From: Catellatospora bangladeshensis
Lineage (GTDB): Bacteria > Actinomycetota > Actinomycetes > Mycobacteriales > Micromonosporaceae
DNA: 64,000 bases
Assembly: GCF_016862575.1 (NCBI RefSeq)
Contig: NZ_BONF01000019.1
Coordinates: 124,001 to 188,000, forward strand
Direction of reading: 5' to 3'
The notes under the pieces: model-generated
Told to the model about the DNA's origin: nothing
The model's database searches: none
Seen by the model: only the letters and a program-made list of their open reading frames with translations
Translations under genes and position numbers: made by a program
Shown here: positions 1-7,982 of the stretch, piece by piece
How the letters are laid out: every line of letters starts with the position of its first letter
Position numbering within the stretch: the first letter of the stretch is position 1

Positions 1-188
1 AGTTCGGCAGCGGCTGGAACGCGAACTGGTCGCAGACCGGCGGCACGGTGAAGGTGACCAACGTGGACTGGAACCGCCTGATCGCGCCCGGCGCCAGCGT
101 GAACGTCGGCTTCGTGGGCAATTACCAGGGCCCGAACCCGGAGCCGCCGCGCTTCACCGTCAACGGCATGCTCTGCACCACCCGCTGA
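1..188 (+). CDS. C-terminal end of a CBM2 (cellulose-binding family 2) protein, partial
   Basis: The reading frame enters from the left edge (first full codon at position 3) and stops at TGA 186-188. The visible 61 residues match the end of a family 2 carbohydrate-binding module: aromatic GSGWNANWSQ and WNRLIAPGASVNVGF segments, then the characteristic close FTVNGMLCTTR with its terminal Cys. CBM2 modules sit at the end of secreted actinobacterial cellulases, xylanases and polysaccharide monooxygenases and anchor them to crystalline cellulose or chitin. The catalytic part lies outside the window, so the enzyme class is unknown. Confidence 0.85.
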   Translation, partial: FGSGWNANWSQTGGTVKVTNVDWNRLIAPGASVNVGFVGNYQGPNPEPPRFTVNGMLCTTR

Positions 189-360
189 GCTTGCACGGGG
201 CCGGGTACCACGCACCGCCGGTGCCCGGCCCCCAGCGTTCACGGGGCCTGACTTCACTCAGCCAACAGCCCGACATCTATCTATTCTCGTCGATCCCCTT
301 TGGATATACATGGACACCAGTGCCTCATCGGCACTGCCATGCCCTCTGGGGAGGTAATCC

Positions 361-1926
361 ATGAGACGAACCCTCACCGTCACGGTGGTCACGTTGGTGG
401 CGACCGCCGCGACCGCGCTGGCCACCGGCTCGGCTGGCGCTGTCAGCGACCCGGTCCGTGCCACCGGACCAGCCGCGACCGCGCTGGCCGCGCTCGGCGC
501 CGGGCCGGACGGCGCGGCCGCGAGCGGCGAACGCTACACCGCGCTGCGCACCGCGACCGACGCCGACGGCAGTTCGCACGTGCGCCTGAGCCGGACCGTG
601 CACGGGCTGCCCGTGCACGGCGGCGAGGTGATCGTGCACCTCGACCGCACGGGCCGCGTCACCGGCACCGACGGCGCCGTCCGGGTGGCACCCGGCAGCA
701 CCACGCCCCGGGTGGCCGCCGACGCCGCCGCGCGCGCCTCGACCGGCGCGTTCAGCGGGACCGTCAGCGGGGTCGGCGCGCCGCGCCTGGTCGTCGACGC
801 GTCGGCCGGCAACAGGCTGGCCTGGGAGACCGTGGTGCGCGGGTTCGCGCCGGACGGGCAGACGCCGTCGCGGCTGCACGTGCTGTCCGACGCGGGCACC
901 GGTGCCGTCTACGCCACATTCGACGAGGTGCGGACCGTGCTCGGGACCGGGCGGGCGATCTACGCCGGGCCGGTGCGCATCGACACGACGCCGTCCGGCA
1001 CGGCGTACCAGATGATCGACCCTTCGCACGGCGGGAACCGCACCTGCGACATGCGCAACACCACCACGGGACCGTGCGTCCTGTTCGTGGACGCCGACAA
1101 CCTGTGGGGCAACTACACCACCGCCGACCGGGCCAGCGCGGCCGCCGACGCGCACTTCGCCTCGGCCAAGACCTACGACTACTTCAAGTTCGTGCACGGG
1201 CGGTCCGGGCGCACCGGCACCGGCGCGGGGATCACCTCGCGGGTGCACTACGGCAGCAACTACGTCAACGCCTTCTACGACGGCACGCAGCTGACCTTCG
1301 GCGACGGCCTCGGCAACGTCCATCCGCTGACCTCGATCGACATCCTGGCCCACGAGCTGGGCCACGGCTACACCGACGGGCTCGTCAACCTGGTCTACAG
1401 CAGCGAGTCCGGCGGCATCGACGAGGCCAGCAGCGACATCTGGGGCGCGATGGTGGAGTTCTACGCCGCCGCGCCCGGCGATCCGGGCGACTACCTGATC
1501 GGCGAGGAGGCCGACATCTTCGGCACCGGCGAGCCGTTCGGCAACCTGTTCGACCCGTCGCTGGACGGCTCCTCACACAGCTGCTGGTCGGTGGCCACCC
1601 CGCCCGCTCCGCCGCACGTGTCGGCCGGGGTGGGCAAGCACTTCTTCTTCAACCTGGCCGAGGGCACCGGCGCCACGGCCTACGGGTACAGCCCGCTCTG
1701 CGGCGACGTGGCCGACGTGGTCGGCATCGGCCGGGCCAAGGCCGAGAAGATCTGGTACCGGGCGTTGAACGTGTACGCCGTGTCCACCGCCACCTACGCG
1801 AACATGCGGACGTACACCCTGGCGGCCGCCGCAGACCTGTACGGCACCTGCTCGGTCGAGCAGAAGACCGTGCAGGCGGCCTGGACCGCGGTCAACGTCG
1901 CCGGGCCCACGCTCTGCGGCGGCTGA
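361..1926 (+). CDS. Secreted M4-family (thermolysin-like) zinc metalloprotease
   Basis: A 521-residue pre-pro-protein. A signal peptide (MRRTLTVTVVTLVATAATAL, Ala-rich cleavage region) is followed by a propeptide of FTP/PepSY type to about residue 190. The catalytic domain carries the zinc motif HELGH (His331, Glu332, His335) and, about 20 residues on, GGIDEASSDIWG, whose Glu355 is the third zinc ligand typical of M4 enzymes. A C-terminal helical part follows with the YRALNVY segment. It has a strong ribosome site (GGGGAGGT just upstream of ATG 361). The protein is probably an extracellular endopeptidase that matures by removing its own propeptide. It converges on the S1 protease gene across a terminator hairpin. 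Confidence 0.93.
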   Translation: MRRTLTVTVVTLVATAATALATGSAGAVSDPVRATGPAATALAALGAGPDGAAASGERYTALRTATDADGSSHVRLSRTVHGLPVHGGEVIVHLDRTGRVTGTDGAVRVAPGSTTPRVAADAAARASTGAFSGTVSGVGAPRLVVDASAGNRLAWETVVRGFAPDGQTPSRLHVLSDAGTGAVYATFDEVRTVLGTGRAIYAGPVRIDTTPSGTAYQMIDPSHGGNRTCDMRNTTTGPCVLFVDADNLWGNYTTADRASAAADAHFASAKTYDYFKFVHGRSGRTGTGAGITSRVHYGSNYVNAFYDGTQLTFGDGLGNVHPLTSIDILAHELGHGYTDGLVNLVYSSESGGIDEASSDIWGAMVEFYAAAPGDPGDYLIGEEADIFGTGEPFGNLFDPSLDGSSHSCWSVATPPAPPHVSAGVGKHFFFNLAEGTGATAYGYSPLCGDVADVVGIGRAKAEKIWYRALNVYAVSTATYANMRTYTLAAAADLYGTCSVEQKTVQAAWTAVNVAGPTLCGG

Positions 1927-1951
1927 GCCGCCTGAACGGGGTCCCGGAAGG

Positions 1952-1989
1952 CGGTGGCCCGCCCGGCGTGGGAACCGGGCGGGCCACCG
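1952..1989. terminator. Bidirectional hairpin terminator between two protease genes
   Basis: A perfect 15-bp stem (CGGTGGCCCGCCCGG at 1952-1966 with its complement at 1975-1989) closes an 8-nt loop and is followed by TTCTTT. It lies between the stop codons of the M4 gene (plus) and the S1 gene (minus), so it can end both transcripts. Confidence 0.75.
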
Positions 1990-2005
1990 TTCTTTGCGGG
2001 TCAGG

Positions 2006-3490
2006 TCACGGGTTGCTGAAGCCGAGCGTGTAGCTGCCCGAGCCGCTGTACGCGTAGACGCGGTAGCGGTAGTAGCCGGCGGTGCCGGAGTACGTGATCG
2101 ACTCCGAGCTGGCCGACGTCGTGCCGGAGGCCACGTTCGCCCACGCCGAGCCGTTCCACTTCTGCAGGTACAGGTCGAAGTCGGTGCCGGACGGGCCGGC
2201 CAGGCAGCCGCGGTGGGTGCCCGAGACGGTCGACTGGTAGTAGCTGTTGTCGGGCTGGTAGACGCTGCCGCCGCTGGACAGCGAGCCGGTCCGGGTGAAC
2301 TCGTAGCCCGTGCAGCCCCCGCCGCCCGGCGGCGGCGACGACGGCGGGGTGGTGCCGCCGGTCAGCAGGGTCAGGCCGTACGCCTGCAGGATCTCGTTGA
2401 CCGGCTGGAAGTAGGTGGTGCCGCCCGACGAGCAGTTGCCCGAGCCGCCGGAGGTGACGCCCTGGGCCTGGTTGCCCGCGATCAGCGAACCGCCGGAGTC
2501 GCCCGGCTCGGCGCACACGTTGGTGCGGATGAGGCCGGACACGGTGCCCTGGGAGTAGGTCACCGACGCGTTGCGGGCCTGGATGGTGCCGCAGTGCCAG
2601 CCGGTGGTCGAGCCGGAGCGGCAGACCGAGGCGCCGATCGCGGCGTCGGTGGAGCCGTTCACGCTGACGGTGCCGCCGGCGTAGTTGTTGACCAGGCCGC
2701 GCGGGGTGTTGCCGGAGGCAACCTGCACCCAGGCGTAGTCGTTGCCGGGGAAGCTGGAGCCGCGGAACGTGCCGCTGGGCTGGGTGGTGGTCGAGCCGTT
2801 GCTGCCGCAGTGGCCGGCGGTGACGAAGCCGCCGCTCACCGAGAAGCCGACCGAGCAGCGGCTGCCGCTGCCGATGTAGTACGCGTTGCCGCCGATGACG
2901 TCGATGTAGGGCACCGGGTTCTCGGTGGTCGCCTGGATGCGCACCGCGCTCGCGTCCACCCCGGCGGCCTTGACGAATGCGGCCGCGTCGGCGCCGCGCG
3001 AGAGCACGACGACGGTGTTCGCGGCGACGTCGACATACCAGCCGGGGATGGCCTTGGGCGCCTTGGCGGCGACCGCGTCGAGCTGCTCCTTGACCGCGTC
3101 GAGCTTGGCCAGGCTGTGCTTGACCAGCTTCGGCGTGGCGCCGGCGGCGGTCACCTTGGCGGCCTCGGCCTGGCTGGTCACGCCGACGGTGAACGACTTG
3201 GCGTCGGCCGACAGCCAAGCGCCGCCGTAGGTGCCGGCGAGCGACTTGCGCAGCGACAGGTCGGCCTTGGCCGCCCGGTTCTCGTTGGCGAGGCGGTCCT
3301 TGACGCCGGCGACGTCGAGCTTGAGGTCGCGGGCCATGGCCTGGAAGACCTCGAGCGAGACGCCCGCGGTCGCGGCCGCGTCGGCGGCGGATTCGGGGCG
3401 GGGGTCGGCCGACGCCGGATAGGTCAGCGCGGCGGTGACGCCCAGGGTGAGGGCCGCCACCGCGGAGATGTGGAGGAGTTTGCGATTCAT
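2006..3490 (-). CDS. Secreted S1E (streptogrisin/alpha-lytic type) serine protease with C-terminal PPC-like domain
   Basis: A 494-residue precursor. Signal peptide at residues 1-28 (ends YPASA), then an alpha-lytic-protease-type propeptide to about residue 194. The protease domain shows the catalytic triad: His227 in GGFVTAGHCG, Asp251 in GNDYAWVQV, Ser332 in CAEPGDSGGS, with paired cysteines of the family. A Pro/Gly linker (about residues 379-391) leads to a beta-sandwich-like tail of about 100 residues with a TDFDLYLQKW segment, typical of bacterial pre-peptidase C-terminal domains. The large propeptide is probably needed for folding. The neighbouring M4 protease is convergent, so this is a pair of extracellular proteases rather than an operon. 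Confidence 0.92.
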   Translation of the reverse strand: MNRKLLHISAVAALTLGVTAALTYPASADPRPESAADAAATAGVSLEVFQAMARDLKLDVAGVKDRLANENRAAKADLSLRKSLAGTYGGAWLSADAKSFTVGVTSQAEAAKVTAAGATPKLVKHSLAKLDAVKEQLDAVAAKAPKAIPGWYVDVAANTVVVLSRGADAAAFVKAAGVDASAVRIQATTENPVPYIDVIGGNAYYIGSGSRCSVGFSVSGGFVTAGHCGSNGSTTTQPSGTFRGSSFPGNDYAWVQVASGNTPRGLVNNYAGGTVSVNGSTDAAIGASVCRSGSTTGWHCGTIQARNASVTYSQGTVSGLIRTNVCAEPGDSGGSLIAGNQAQGVTSGGSGNCSSGGTTYFQPVNEILQAYGLTLLTGGTTPPSSPPPGGGGCTGYEFTRTGSLSSGGSVYQPDNSYYQSTVSGTHRGCLAGPSGTDFDLYLQKWNGSAWANVASGTTSASSESITYSGTAGYYRYRVYAYSGSGSYTLGFSNP

Positions 3491-3547
3491 GCGCCGAAGC
3501 TTCGCAACTCCACATCGATGGCGGCAGATATTTGATGGGTCATAGCG

Positions 3548-4516
3548 TCATGCGATGGGCAGCGGCGGCCCGAACCGGGGATTGGCCTCGCACCACTTCA
3601 GATAGTGCGGGTTGCGGGCGGCCGACTCCGCGTACGCCGCGCGGGCGTGGGCCAGCACCGCGTCGCCGTACGCCGCGGCCTCGCCGCGCGGGTGCCAGCC
3701 GAGCAGGTGCCGCCAGCGCAGCGGCCCGCCCGCGATGGGCAGCGTGACGATCCCGTCCACCCGGCGGAACGTCGCCTTGCACAGCCCGACCGCGTGACCG
3801 GCCTGCACCGCGTCGAGGGCGTTGCCGAAGTCCATCTCGTGCATGGTGCGCGGGGCGAACCCGGCCCGCGCGCACGCGGCGGCGAAGCAGTCGCCGAAGC
3901 AGCCGTCCCCCGGCATGCTCGCCCACTGCGCCTCGGCCAGGTCGGCCAGGTCGACCTCCCAGCTGTCGGCCAGCGGGTGGCTCTCAGGGAGCATCACGAA
4001 GATGGCGTCGATGGCGATTTCCCGCCAGACCAGGCCGTCGTCGGGCGCGCCGGGCACGGTGTCGCCGCAGACGCCGACGACGCAGAAGTCGAGCTTGCCC
4101 GCCGCGGTCAGCTCGGCCAGCTTGTCCGCCCAGTGCGACGGGTGGGTGAGCACCTGCGTGCCGTCGCTCTCGGCCAGCCGCGACATGAGCCCGCCGAGGA
4201 TCGGGCCGTTCACCGCGCCGATGCGCCACTGGTTGGGCCGGACCACCTGCCCGGCCAGGCGGGCGGCGTCCTCCTGCAGGCCCTTCATCGCGGGCAGCAC
4301 CACCCGGGCGCGGGTGAGCACCAGCTCGCCGAGGGCGGTCGGGGTGACGCCCCGGCGGCCGCGCTCGAACAGCGGGCCGCCCAGCGCCCGCTCGATGCGC
4401 TGCAGCTGCGCCGTGACGGCGGGCTGGGCGAGCCCGAGCAGCGAGGCGGCCTTGGTGACGCTGCCGGTGTCGGCGATCGCGCAGACCACTCGCAGATGGC
4501 GTACCTCCAGGTTCAT
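3548..4516 (-). CDS. LysR-family transcriptional regulator
   Basis: A 322-residue protein with an N-terminal winged helix-turn-helix (MNLEVRHLRVVCAIADTGSV, then AASLLGLAQPAVTAQLQRIE) and a LysR effector-binding domain from about residue 90. ATG 4516 has GGAGG close upstream. It is transcribed away from the polyester hydrolase gene across 281 bp that hold no other gene; LysR regulators often control the divergent neighbour, so control of that hydrolase is a reasonable inference. The ligand cannot be predicted. Confidence 0.9.
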   Translation of the reverse strand: MNLEVRHLRVVCAIADTGSVTKAASLLGLAQPAVTAQLQRIERALGGPLFERGRRGVTPTALGELVLTRARVVLPAMKGLQEDAARLAGQVVRPNQWRIGAVNGPILGGLMSRLAESDGTQVLTHPSHWADKLAELTAAGKLDFCVVGVCGDTVPGAPDDGLVWREIAIDAIFVMLPESHPLADSWEVDLADLAEAQWASMPGDGCFGDCFAAACARAGFAPRTMHEMDFGNALDAVQAGHAVGLCKATFRRVDGIVTLPIAGGPLRWRHLLGWHPRGEAAAYGDAVLAHARAAYAESAARNPHYLKWCEANPRFGPPLPIA

Positions 4517-4549
4517 GGTCCTCCAGTCGGCAAAGGATCATTGATCGGA

Positions 4550-4565
4550 AGTACCTGTAGATACT
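4550..4565. promoter_or_regulatory. Candidate LysR operator
   Basis: AGTACCTGTAGATACT is an imperfect 16-bp dyad (6 of 8 pairs) 34 bp upstream of the LysR start, in the divergent intergenic region. Position and symmetry fit a LysR box, but the evidence is weak. Confidence 0.25.
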
Positions 4566-4797
4566 AATCCGCACATGTTTCCATGTCTCGGTGAAAGCGG
4601 GCGGGGCCGCGGCCGGTGATCCGGCCCATCGCCGGTGGGTGTGCCCGCACCGCAGGCAGGCCGCGTGACCGGCGATTCTGCCGATGCGTCCAATCATGTG
4701 GGCTGATGAGACTGGCTGCACTGCCCGACAACCGGCCTCCCCGTCCCCCGTGGCACCGCCGCAACGGAGCCGGTTCCTCACCGTCAGGAGTGCAACA

Positions 4798-5664
4798 GTG
4801 CCGCAAGTATCCGTCCGCAGGCGGCTCACCCGCCTGGTCGCCACCGCCTTCGTCGCCACCGCCCTCGCCGGCGGGACCGCCCTGGGCGCCGCGGCGCCCG
4901 CGTACGCCGACGAGATCGGCCAGGCGCCGACGTCCTCCAACATCACCGGCAACGGCAGCTTCTCCGTCGCCACGTACAACATCTCCAGCCTCGTCAGCGG
5001 CTTCGGCGGCGGCGTGGCCTACTACCCGACCACCTCGGGCCGCTACCCGGTGATCGCGGTCTCCCCCGGCTTCACCGCCCGCTGGTCCAGCATCAGCTGG
5101 ATCGGCCCGCGCCTGGCGTCCTGGGGCTTCGTGGTCGTCGGCATCGAGACCAACAGCATCTACGACCAGCCCGGCAGCCGGGGCAGCCAGCTGCTGGCGG
5201 CGCTCAACTGGGCCGTGAACTCGGCGCCCAGCTCCGTGCGGGACCGCGTCGACGGCAGCCGCCGCGGCGTCGCCGGCCACTCGATGGGCGGCGGCGGCAC
5301 CCTGGAGGCCCTCGCGGCCGACACCACCGGCCTGGTCAAGGCGGGGGTGCCGATCGCGCCGTGGAACACCGACACCACCTGGGGCGGCCTGAACGAGGCC
5401 GTGCAGATCGTCGGCGGCGAGAGCGACACCATCGCACCGGTCTCCTCGCACTCGATCCCGTTCTACAGCACCCTCGGCGGCCCCAAGAGCTACGTCGAGC
5501 TCAACGGCGCCAGCCACTTCTTCCCGCAGACCAGCAACTCGACCCTGTCGCGCGCCCTGGTCTCCTGGTTCAAGCGCTACCTGAACAACGACGCCCGCTT
5601 CACCCCGTTCACCTGCGGCTACAGCGGCCTCTCGATCTCGGACTTCCGCAGCAACAACTGCTGA
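4798..5664 (+). CDS. Secreted PETase/cutinase-type polyester hydrolase (alpha/beta hydrolase)
   Basis: A 288-residue precursor. GTG 4798 is chosen because AGGAG lies 7 nt upstream and a twin-Arg-like or Sec signal peptide starts right there (RRRLTRLVATAFVATALAGG, cleavage near PAYADE). The mature part has the bacterial cutinase/PET-hydrolase pattern: GHSMGGGG with nucleophile Ser162, Asp210 in ESDTIAPV, His240 in LNGASHFFP, a Trp (189) in APWN, and a C-terminal Cys274/Cys288 pair ending in FRSNNC, which matches the closing disulfide of Thermobifida-type cutinases. Family members hydrolyse cutin, triglycerides and some synthetic polyesters; activity on PET is not shown by sequence alone. Monocistronic, ended by the 5673-5720 hairpin. 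Confidence 0.88.
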   Translation: MPQVSVRRRLTRLVATAFVATALAGGTALGAAAPAYADEIGQAPTSSNITGNGSFSVATYNISSLVSGFGGGVAYYPTTSGRYPVIAVSPGFTARWSSISWIGPRLASWGFVVVGIETNSIYDQPGSRGSQLLAALNWAVNSAPSSVRDRVDGSRRGVAGHSMGGGGTLEALAADTTGLVKAGVPIAPWNTDTTWGGLNEAVQIVGGESDTIAPVSSHSIPFYSTLGGPKSYVELNGASHFFPQTSNSTLSRALVSWFKRYLNNDARFTPFTCGYSGLSISDFRSNNC

Positions 5665-5672
5665 CCGAAGCA

Positions 5673-5720
5673 AGGAAGGGCACCTTCTTAACGCTATGCG
5701 TTGTAGAAGGTGCCCTTCTT
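5673..5720. repeat. Hairpin repeat (copy 1 of 2), convergent terminator
   Basis: Arms AGGAAGGGCACCTTCT (5673-5688) and its complement at 5705-5720 pair with one mismatch. Inside them AACGC (90-94) pairs with GCGTT (98-102), giving a long two-part stem. The same outer arms recur at 7165-7212 around a different inner stem. It lies between the convergent hydrolase and DUF4386 genes and probably terminates both. Confidence 0.75.
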
Positions 5721-5727
5721 AACGTCG

Positions 5728-6420
5728 TCAGCCCGCGGCCACGCGGACCGGACCGGGCGGCGTCACGGCCGGCCCGGAAGCCGTGGCCGGGCGACGCGCG
5801 AGGCTCGCCCCGGTCACCGCCAGCCAGACGCTCCACGCGAGGTAGCCCGCGAAGTTGACCGTCCCCGCGGCGGCCAGGCCGAACGGCTCGGCGACACCGA
5901 CGGCGACAGCGGCCGCGGCGGCCACGCCGAGCAGGCGCAGCAGGCCCCGCTGCCGCAGCGGACCGGTCACCACCAGCACGGTCCAGGCGGCGGTGCCCAG
6001 GTAACCGAGGGCCTCCCCGACGCCCACGCCGAGGTATGCGTGCAGCGCGCGGAACGTGGTGACGGCGGCCTCGCCCACCGGCTCGGCGGCCAGCACCGGC
6101 ACCTCGTAGACCCAGCGCAGCAGGCCGAGCACCTGCACCAGTCCGGCGAGCACACCGACCGCGACGGACAGCCGGGCGCGCTCCCCGCGGCCGAGGCCGC
6201 CGATCGTGACGCTGATCGGGACCAGCAGCGCGGCGGTGGCGGCGAGGCCCGCGAACAGGGCCGTCACGGCGCCCTGGTCGGCACGGAACGCGCCGAGGAT
6301 CTCGGCCGGCTCGCGCCGGAGCACCTCGGGGTAGTCGAACACGGCGCCCAGGCCGAGAAACAGCAGGTTGGTCGCCACAGCGGCGACGATCATGAACAGC
6401 CCGGCGGCGCGGACGGTCAC
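5728..6420 (-). CDS. DUF4386-type integral membrane protein
   Basis: A 230-residue protein with about six hydrophobic helices. The pattern (AAGLFMIVAAVATNLLFL at the start, a PEVLRREPAEIL loop, then LLRWVYEVPVLA and FRALHAYLGVGVGEALGY) resembles the DUF4386 membrane family, whose role is unknown. GTG 6420 has AGGGGGAG just upstream. Transcribed divergently from a TetR-type regulator across tandem palindromes, so it is the probable target of that repressor. Confidence 0.8.
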   Translation of the reverse strand: MTVRAAGLFMIVAAVATNLLFLGLGAVFDYPEVLRREPAEILGAFRADQGAVTALFAGLAATAALLVPISVTIGGLGRGERARLSVAVGVLAGLVQVLGLLRWVYEVPVLAAEPVGEAAVTTFRALHAYLGVGVGEALGYLGTAAWTVLVVTGPLRQRGLLRLLGVAAAAAVAVGVAEPFGLAAAGTVNFAGYLAWSVWLAVTGASLARRPATASGPAVTPPGPVRVAAG

Positions 6421-6433
6421 GGCTCCCCCTTAT

Positions 6434-6466
6434 TTGTACGGTGTACAGAAACTATACGGCGTACAA
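6434..6466. promoter_or_regulatory. Tandem palindromic operator for the TetR-type regulator
   Basis: Two dyads stand side by side in the divergent gap: TGTACGGTGTACA (6435-6447, perfect 5+3+5) and TATACGGCGTACA (6453-6465, one mismatch). Together they form a larger inverted repeat (12 of 15 positions) about a 3-bp centre. GTAC half-sites with a 3-bp spacer are usual for TetR-family operators. The right element ends 9 bp before the tetR start, so binding should repress both directions. Confidence 0.7.
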
Positions 6467-6474
6467 TTCCCGTC

Positions 6475-7158
6475 GTGTCAAGCCGATCCGCAGGACGTCC
6501 TGGAAAGCACCGCGTGCTGGCCGCACACCAGATCCTGGACACCGCGCTGGCGCTGGTCGACGAGCGCGGCACCGACGCCCTGACCGTCCGTGGCGTGGCA
6601 GCCGCGCTCGACGTGGCGCCCAACGCGCTCTACACGTACTTCCCGAATCGCGACGCGCTGCGTGCCGCCCTCGTCGAGCACCTGCTCGGCGAACTCGACG
6701 GCGTCAAGCTGCCCGCGGACTGGCCCACGGCGCTGCGGCACCTAGCCGGGGCGTTGCGCGCCCTGCTCGCCCGCCATCCCGGCGCGGTCCCCCTGTTCGT
6801 CGCCGGCCCGATGTTCGGCCCGCACGGCCTGCACACCGGCGAGCGGGCGCTCGCGCTGCTCGCCGGGGCGGGGTTCACGCCGACCGCGGCGGCGCGGGCG
6901 CTGTACACGGTGCTGGCGTACACGCTGGGCTTCGCCGCCATGGACGCCGCCGAACTCACCCCGGGCGCCCCCGCCGACATGGACACCCGGGTCGCGCAGC
7001 GCCGGACGGCCTTCGAGGCCGTGCCGGCCGCCGACTACCCGCACACGCACGCGGCAGCGTCGGTGATGGCGACCTACGTCACCGACACCCAGTTCCGCAG
7101 CGGGCTCGACACGATCCTGGCCGGGCTGGCCCGGTCCGCGGCCTCGCCGAGCCGCTGA
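6475..7158 (+). CDS. TetR/AcrR-family regulator
   Basis: A 227-residue protein. GTG 6475 is the start because it opens the DNA-binding domain and follows the operator directly; no strong ribosome site is visible. N-terminal HTH: HQILDTALALVDERGTDALT, then VRGVAAALDVAPNALYTYFP, the TetR signature. The C-terminal half is an Ala-rich helical ligand and dimer domain of TetR_C type. It likely represses itself and the divergent DUF4386 gene. Both genes are bracketed by copies of one hairpin repeat. Confidence 0.88.
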   Translation: MSSRSAGRPGKHRVLAAHQILDTALALVDERGTDALTVRGVAAALDVAPNALYTYFPNRDALRAALVEHLLGELDGVKLPADWPTALRHLAGALRALLARHPGAVPLFVAGPMFGPHGLHTGERALALLAGAGFTPTAAARALYTVLAYTLGFAAMDAAELTPGAPADMDTRVAQRRTAFEAVPAADYPHTHAAASVMATYVTDTQFRSGLDTILAGLARSAASPSR

Positions 7159-7164
7159 CGAGCA

Positions 7165-7212
7165 AGGAAGGGCACCTTCTTATCGGTTTCCGATGGAGAA
7201 GGTGCCCTTCCT
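7165..7212. repeat. Hairpin repeat (copy 2 of 2), convergent terminator
   Basis: Arms AGGAAGGGCACCTTCT (7165-7180) and a perfect 16-bp complement at 7197-7212. The inner stem ATCGG/CCGAT (7182-7194) has a TTT loop. The outer arms match copy 1 at 5673-5720 and the inner stem differs. It sits between the convergent tetR and NmrA-type genes. Confidence 0.75.
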
Positions 7213-7219
7213 AACGCGG

Positions 7220-7885
7220 TCAGCCCGCGGCGACGAGGACCCGCCCGGCCGGTACACCGCGGCCGGCGGCACCCTCCAGCAGCAGGCCCGCCACGTCAGC
7301 GCGGCTCACCTTCGGGTTGCCCCGCAGCGGCCGCCCGGTCGCGTCGGCGCGGCCGGTGGTGGGGCCGTCGGTGAGCGTCACCGCCCGCACCACCACACCG
7401 GGCGGCGTCGCAGCAGCCACCAGCCGCTCGGCCACGGCCAGCTCGCGGTACGCCACCCGCAGCGAACTCGTCGCGAGCAGCGCCCGTACCGGAGCGGGCA
7501 GCTGCCGCCAAGAGTCCCCGACGCCGAACGCGCTGAGCAGCACGAACCGGGTGCCCGCCGGAGCGGCCGCCAGCGCGGCGCGCACGGCCGCGGGGGCCAC
7601 GTCGGGACGGCCCTCGATGCCGCTCCACGGGTGCCCGCGCCGGTAGCGCACACCGAGCGCGACGATCACGGCGGCCGGTGCCGGGCTCATCACCTCGCCC
7701 ATCGCGGCCGGATCATCGATCGAGCCGGTGACGATCCGCAGGCCGCTGCGGCACCTCACGTCGGCGGACAGGCGGGCGGGGTCGCGTACCAGCGCGGTGA
7801 CGGACCAGTCGCGGTCCAGCGCCTGTCGGACCACGAGCGTGCCGACCCGGCCGGTGGCGCCGAGCACGGCGACGTGGGTGTCCAT
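7220..7885 (-). CDS. NmrA/SDR-type NAD(P)-binding protein
   Basis: A 221-residue protein with a Rossmann fold: MDTHVAVLGATGRVGTLVV gives the GATGxxG dinucleotide motif, then RDPARLSADV and a GSIDDP strand. It belongs to the atypical short-chain dehydrogenase group that binds NAD(P)H for redox sensing or reduces small substrates; no substrate can be named. ATG 7885 is preferred over GTG 7903 because AAGGAG lies between them at proper distance. It is divergent from the MerR regulator and has a MerR-type promoter. Confidence 0.85.
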   Translation of the reverse strand: MDTHVAVLGATGRVGTLVVRQALDRDWSVTALVRDPARLSADVRCRSGLRIVTGSIDDPAAMGEVMSPAPAAVIVALGVRYRRGHPWSGIEGRPDVAPAAVRAALAAAPAGTRFVLLSAFGVGDSWRQLPAPVRALLATSSLRVAYRELAVAERLVAAATPPGVVVRAVTLTDGPTTGRADATGRPLRGNPKVSRADVAGLLLEGAAGRGVPAGRVLVAAG

Positions 7886-7932
7886 GAAGCTCCTTCCGAT
7901 CACGACCGCCCCGGGCGGGGCGGGCTAGAGTC

Positions 7933-7963
7933 ATGGCACACCTTCGAGCCGACTCGAAGTCAA
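7933..7963 (-). promoter_or_regulatory. MerR-type promoter with 19-bp spacer and palindromic operator
   Basis: Reading toward the NmrA-type gene, TTGACT (7963-7958) and TGCCAT (7938-7933) are separated by 19 bp, the lengthened spacing that MerR-family activators correct. The spacer holds a perfect dyad CTTCGAG-CCGA-CTCGAAG (7942-7959). Layout and spacing match SoxR/MerR promoters. Confidence 0.7.
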
Positions 7964-7982
7964 GCCCGCCGGGGAGCAGCCG

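Noticed and set aside
300-2033. A 577-codon open frame overlapping the M4 protease
   Set aside because: Arg/Gly/His-rich shadow frame without motifs; the +1 alternative carries signal peptide, HELGH and a proper ribosome site.
7885-7903. Upstream GTG start for the NmrA-type gene
   Set aside because: The AAGGAG ribosome site lies between this GTG and ATG 7885, so translation should begin at the ATG.
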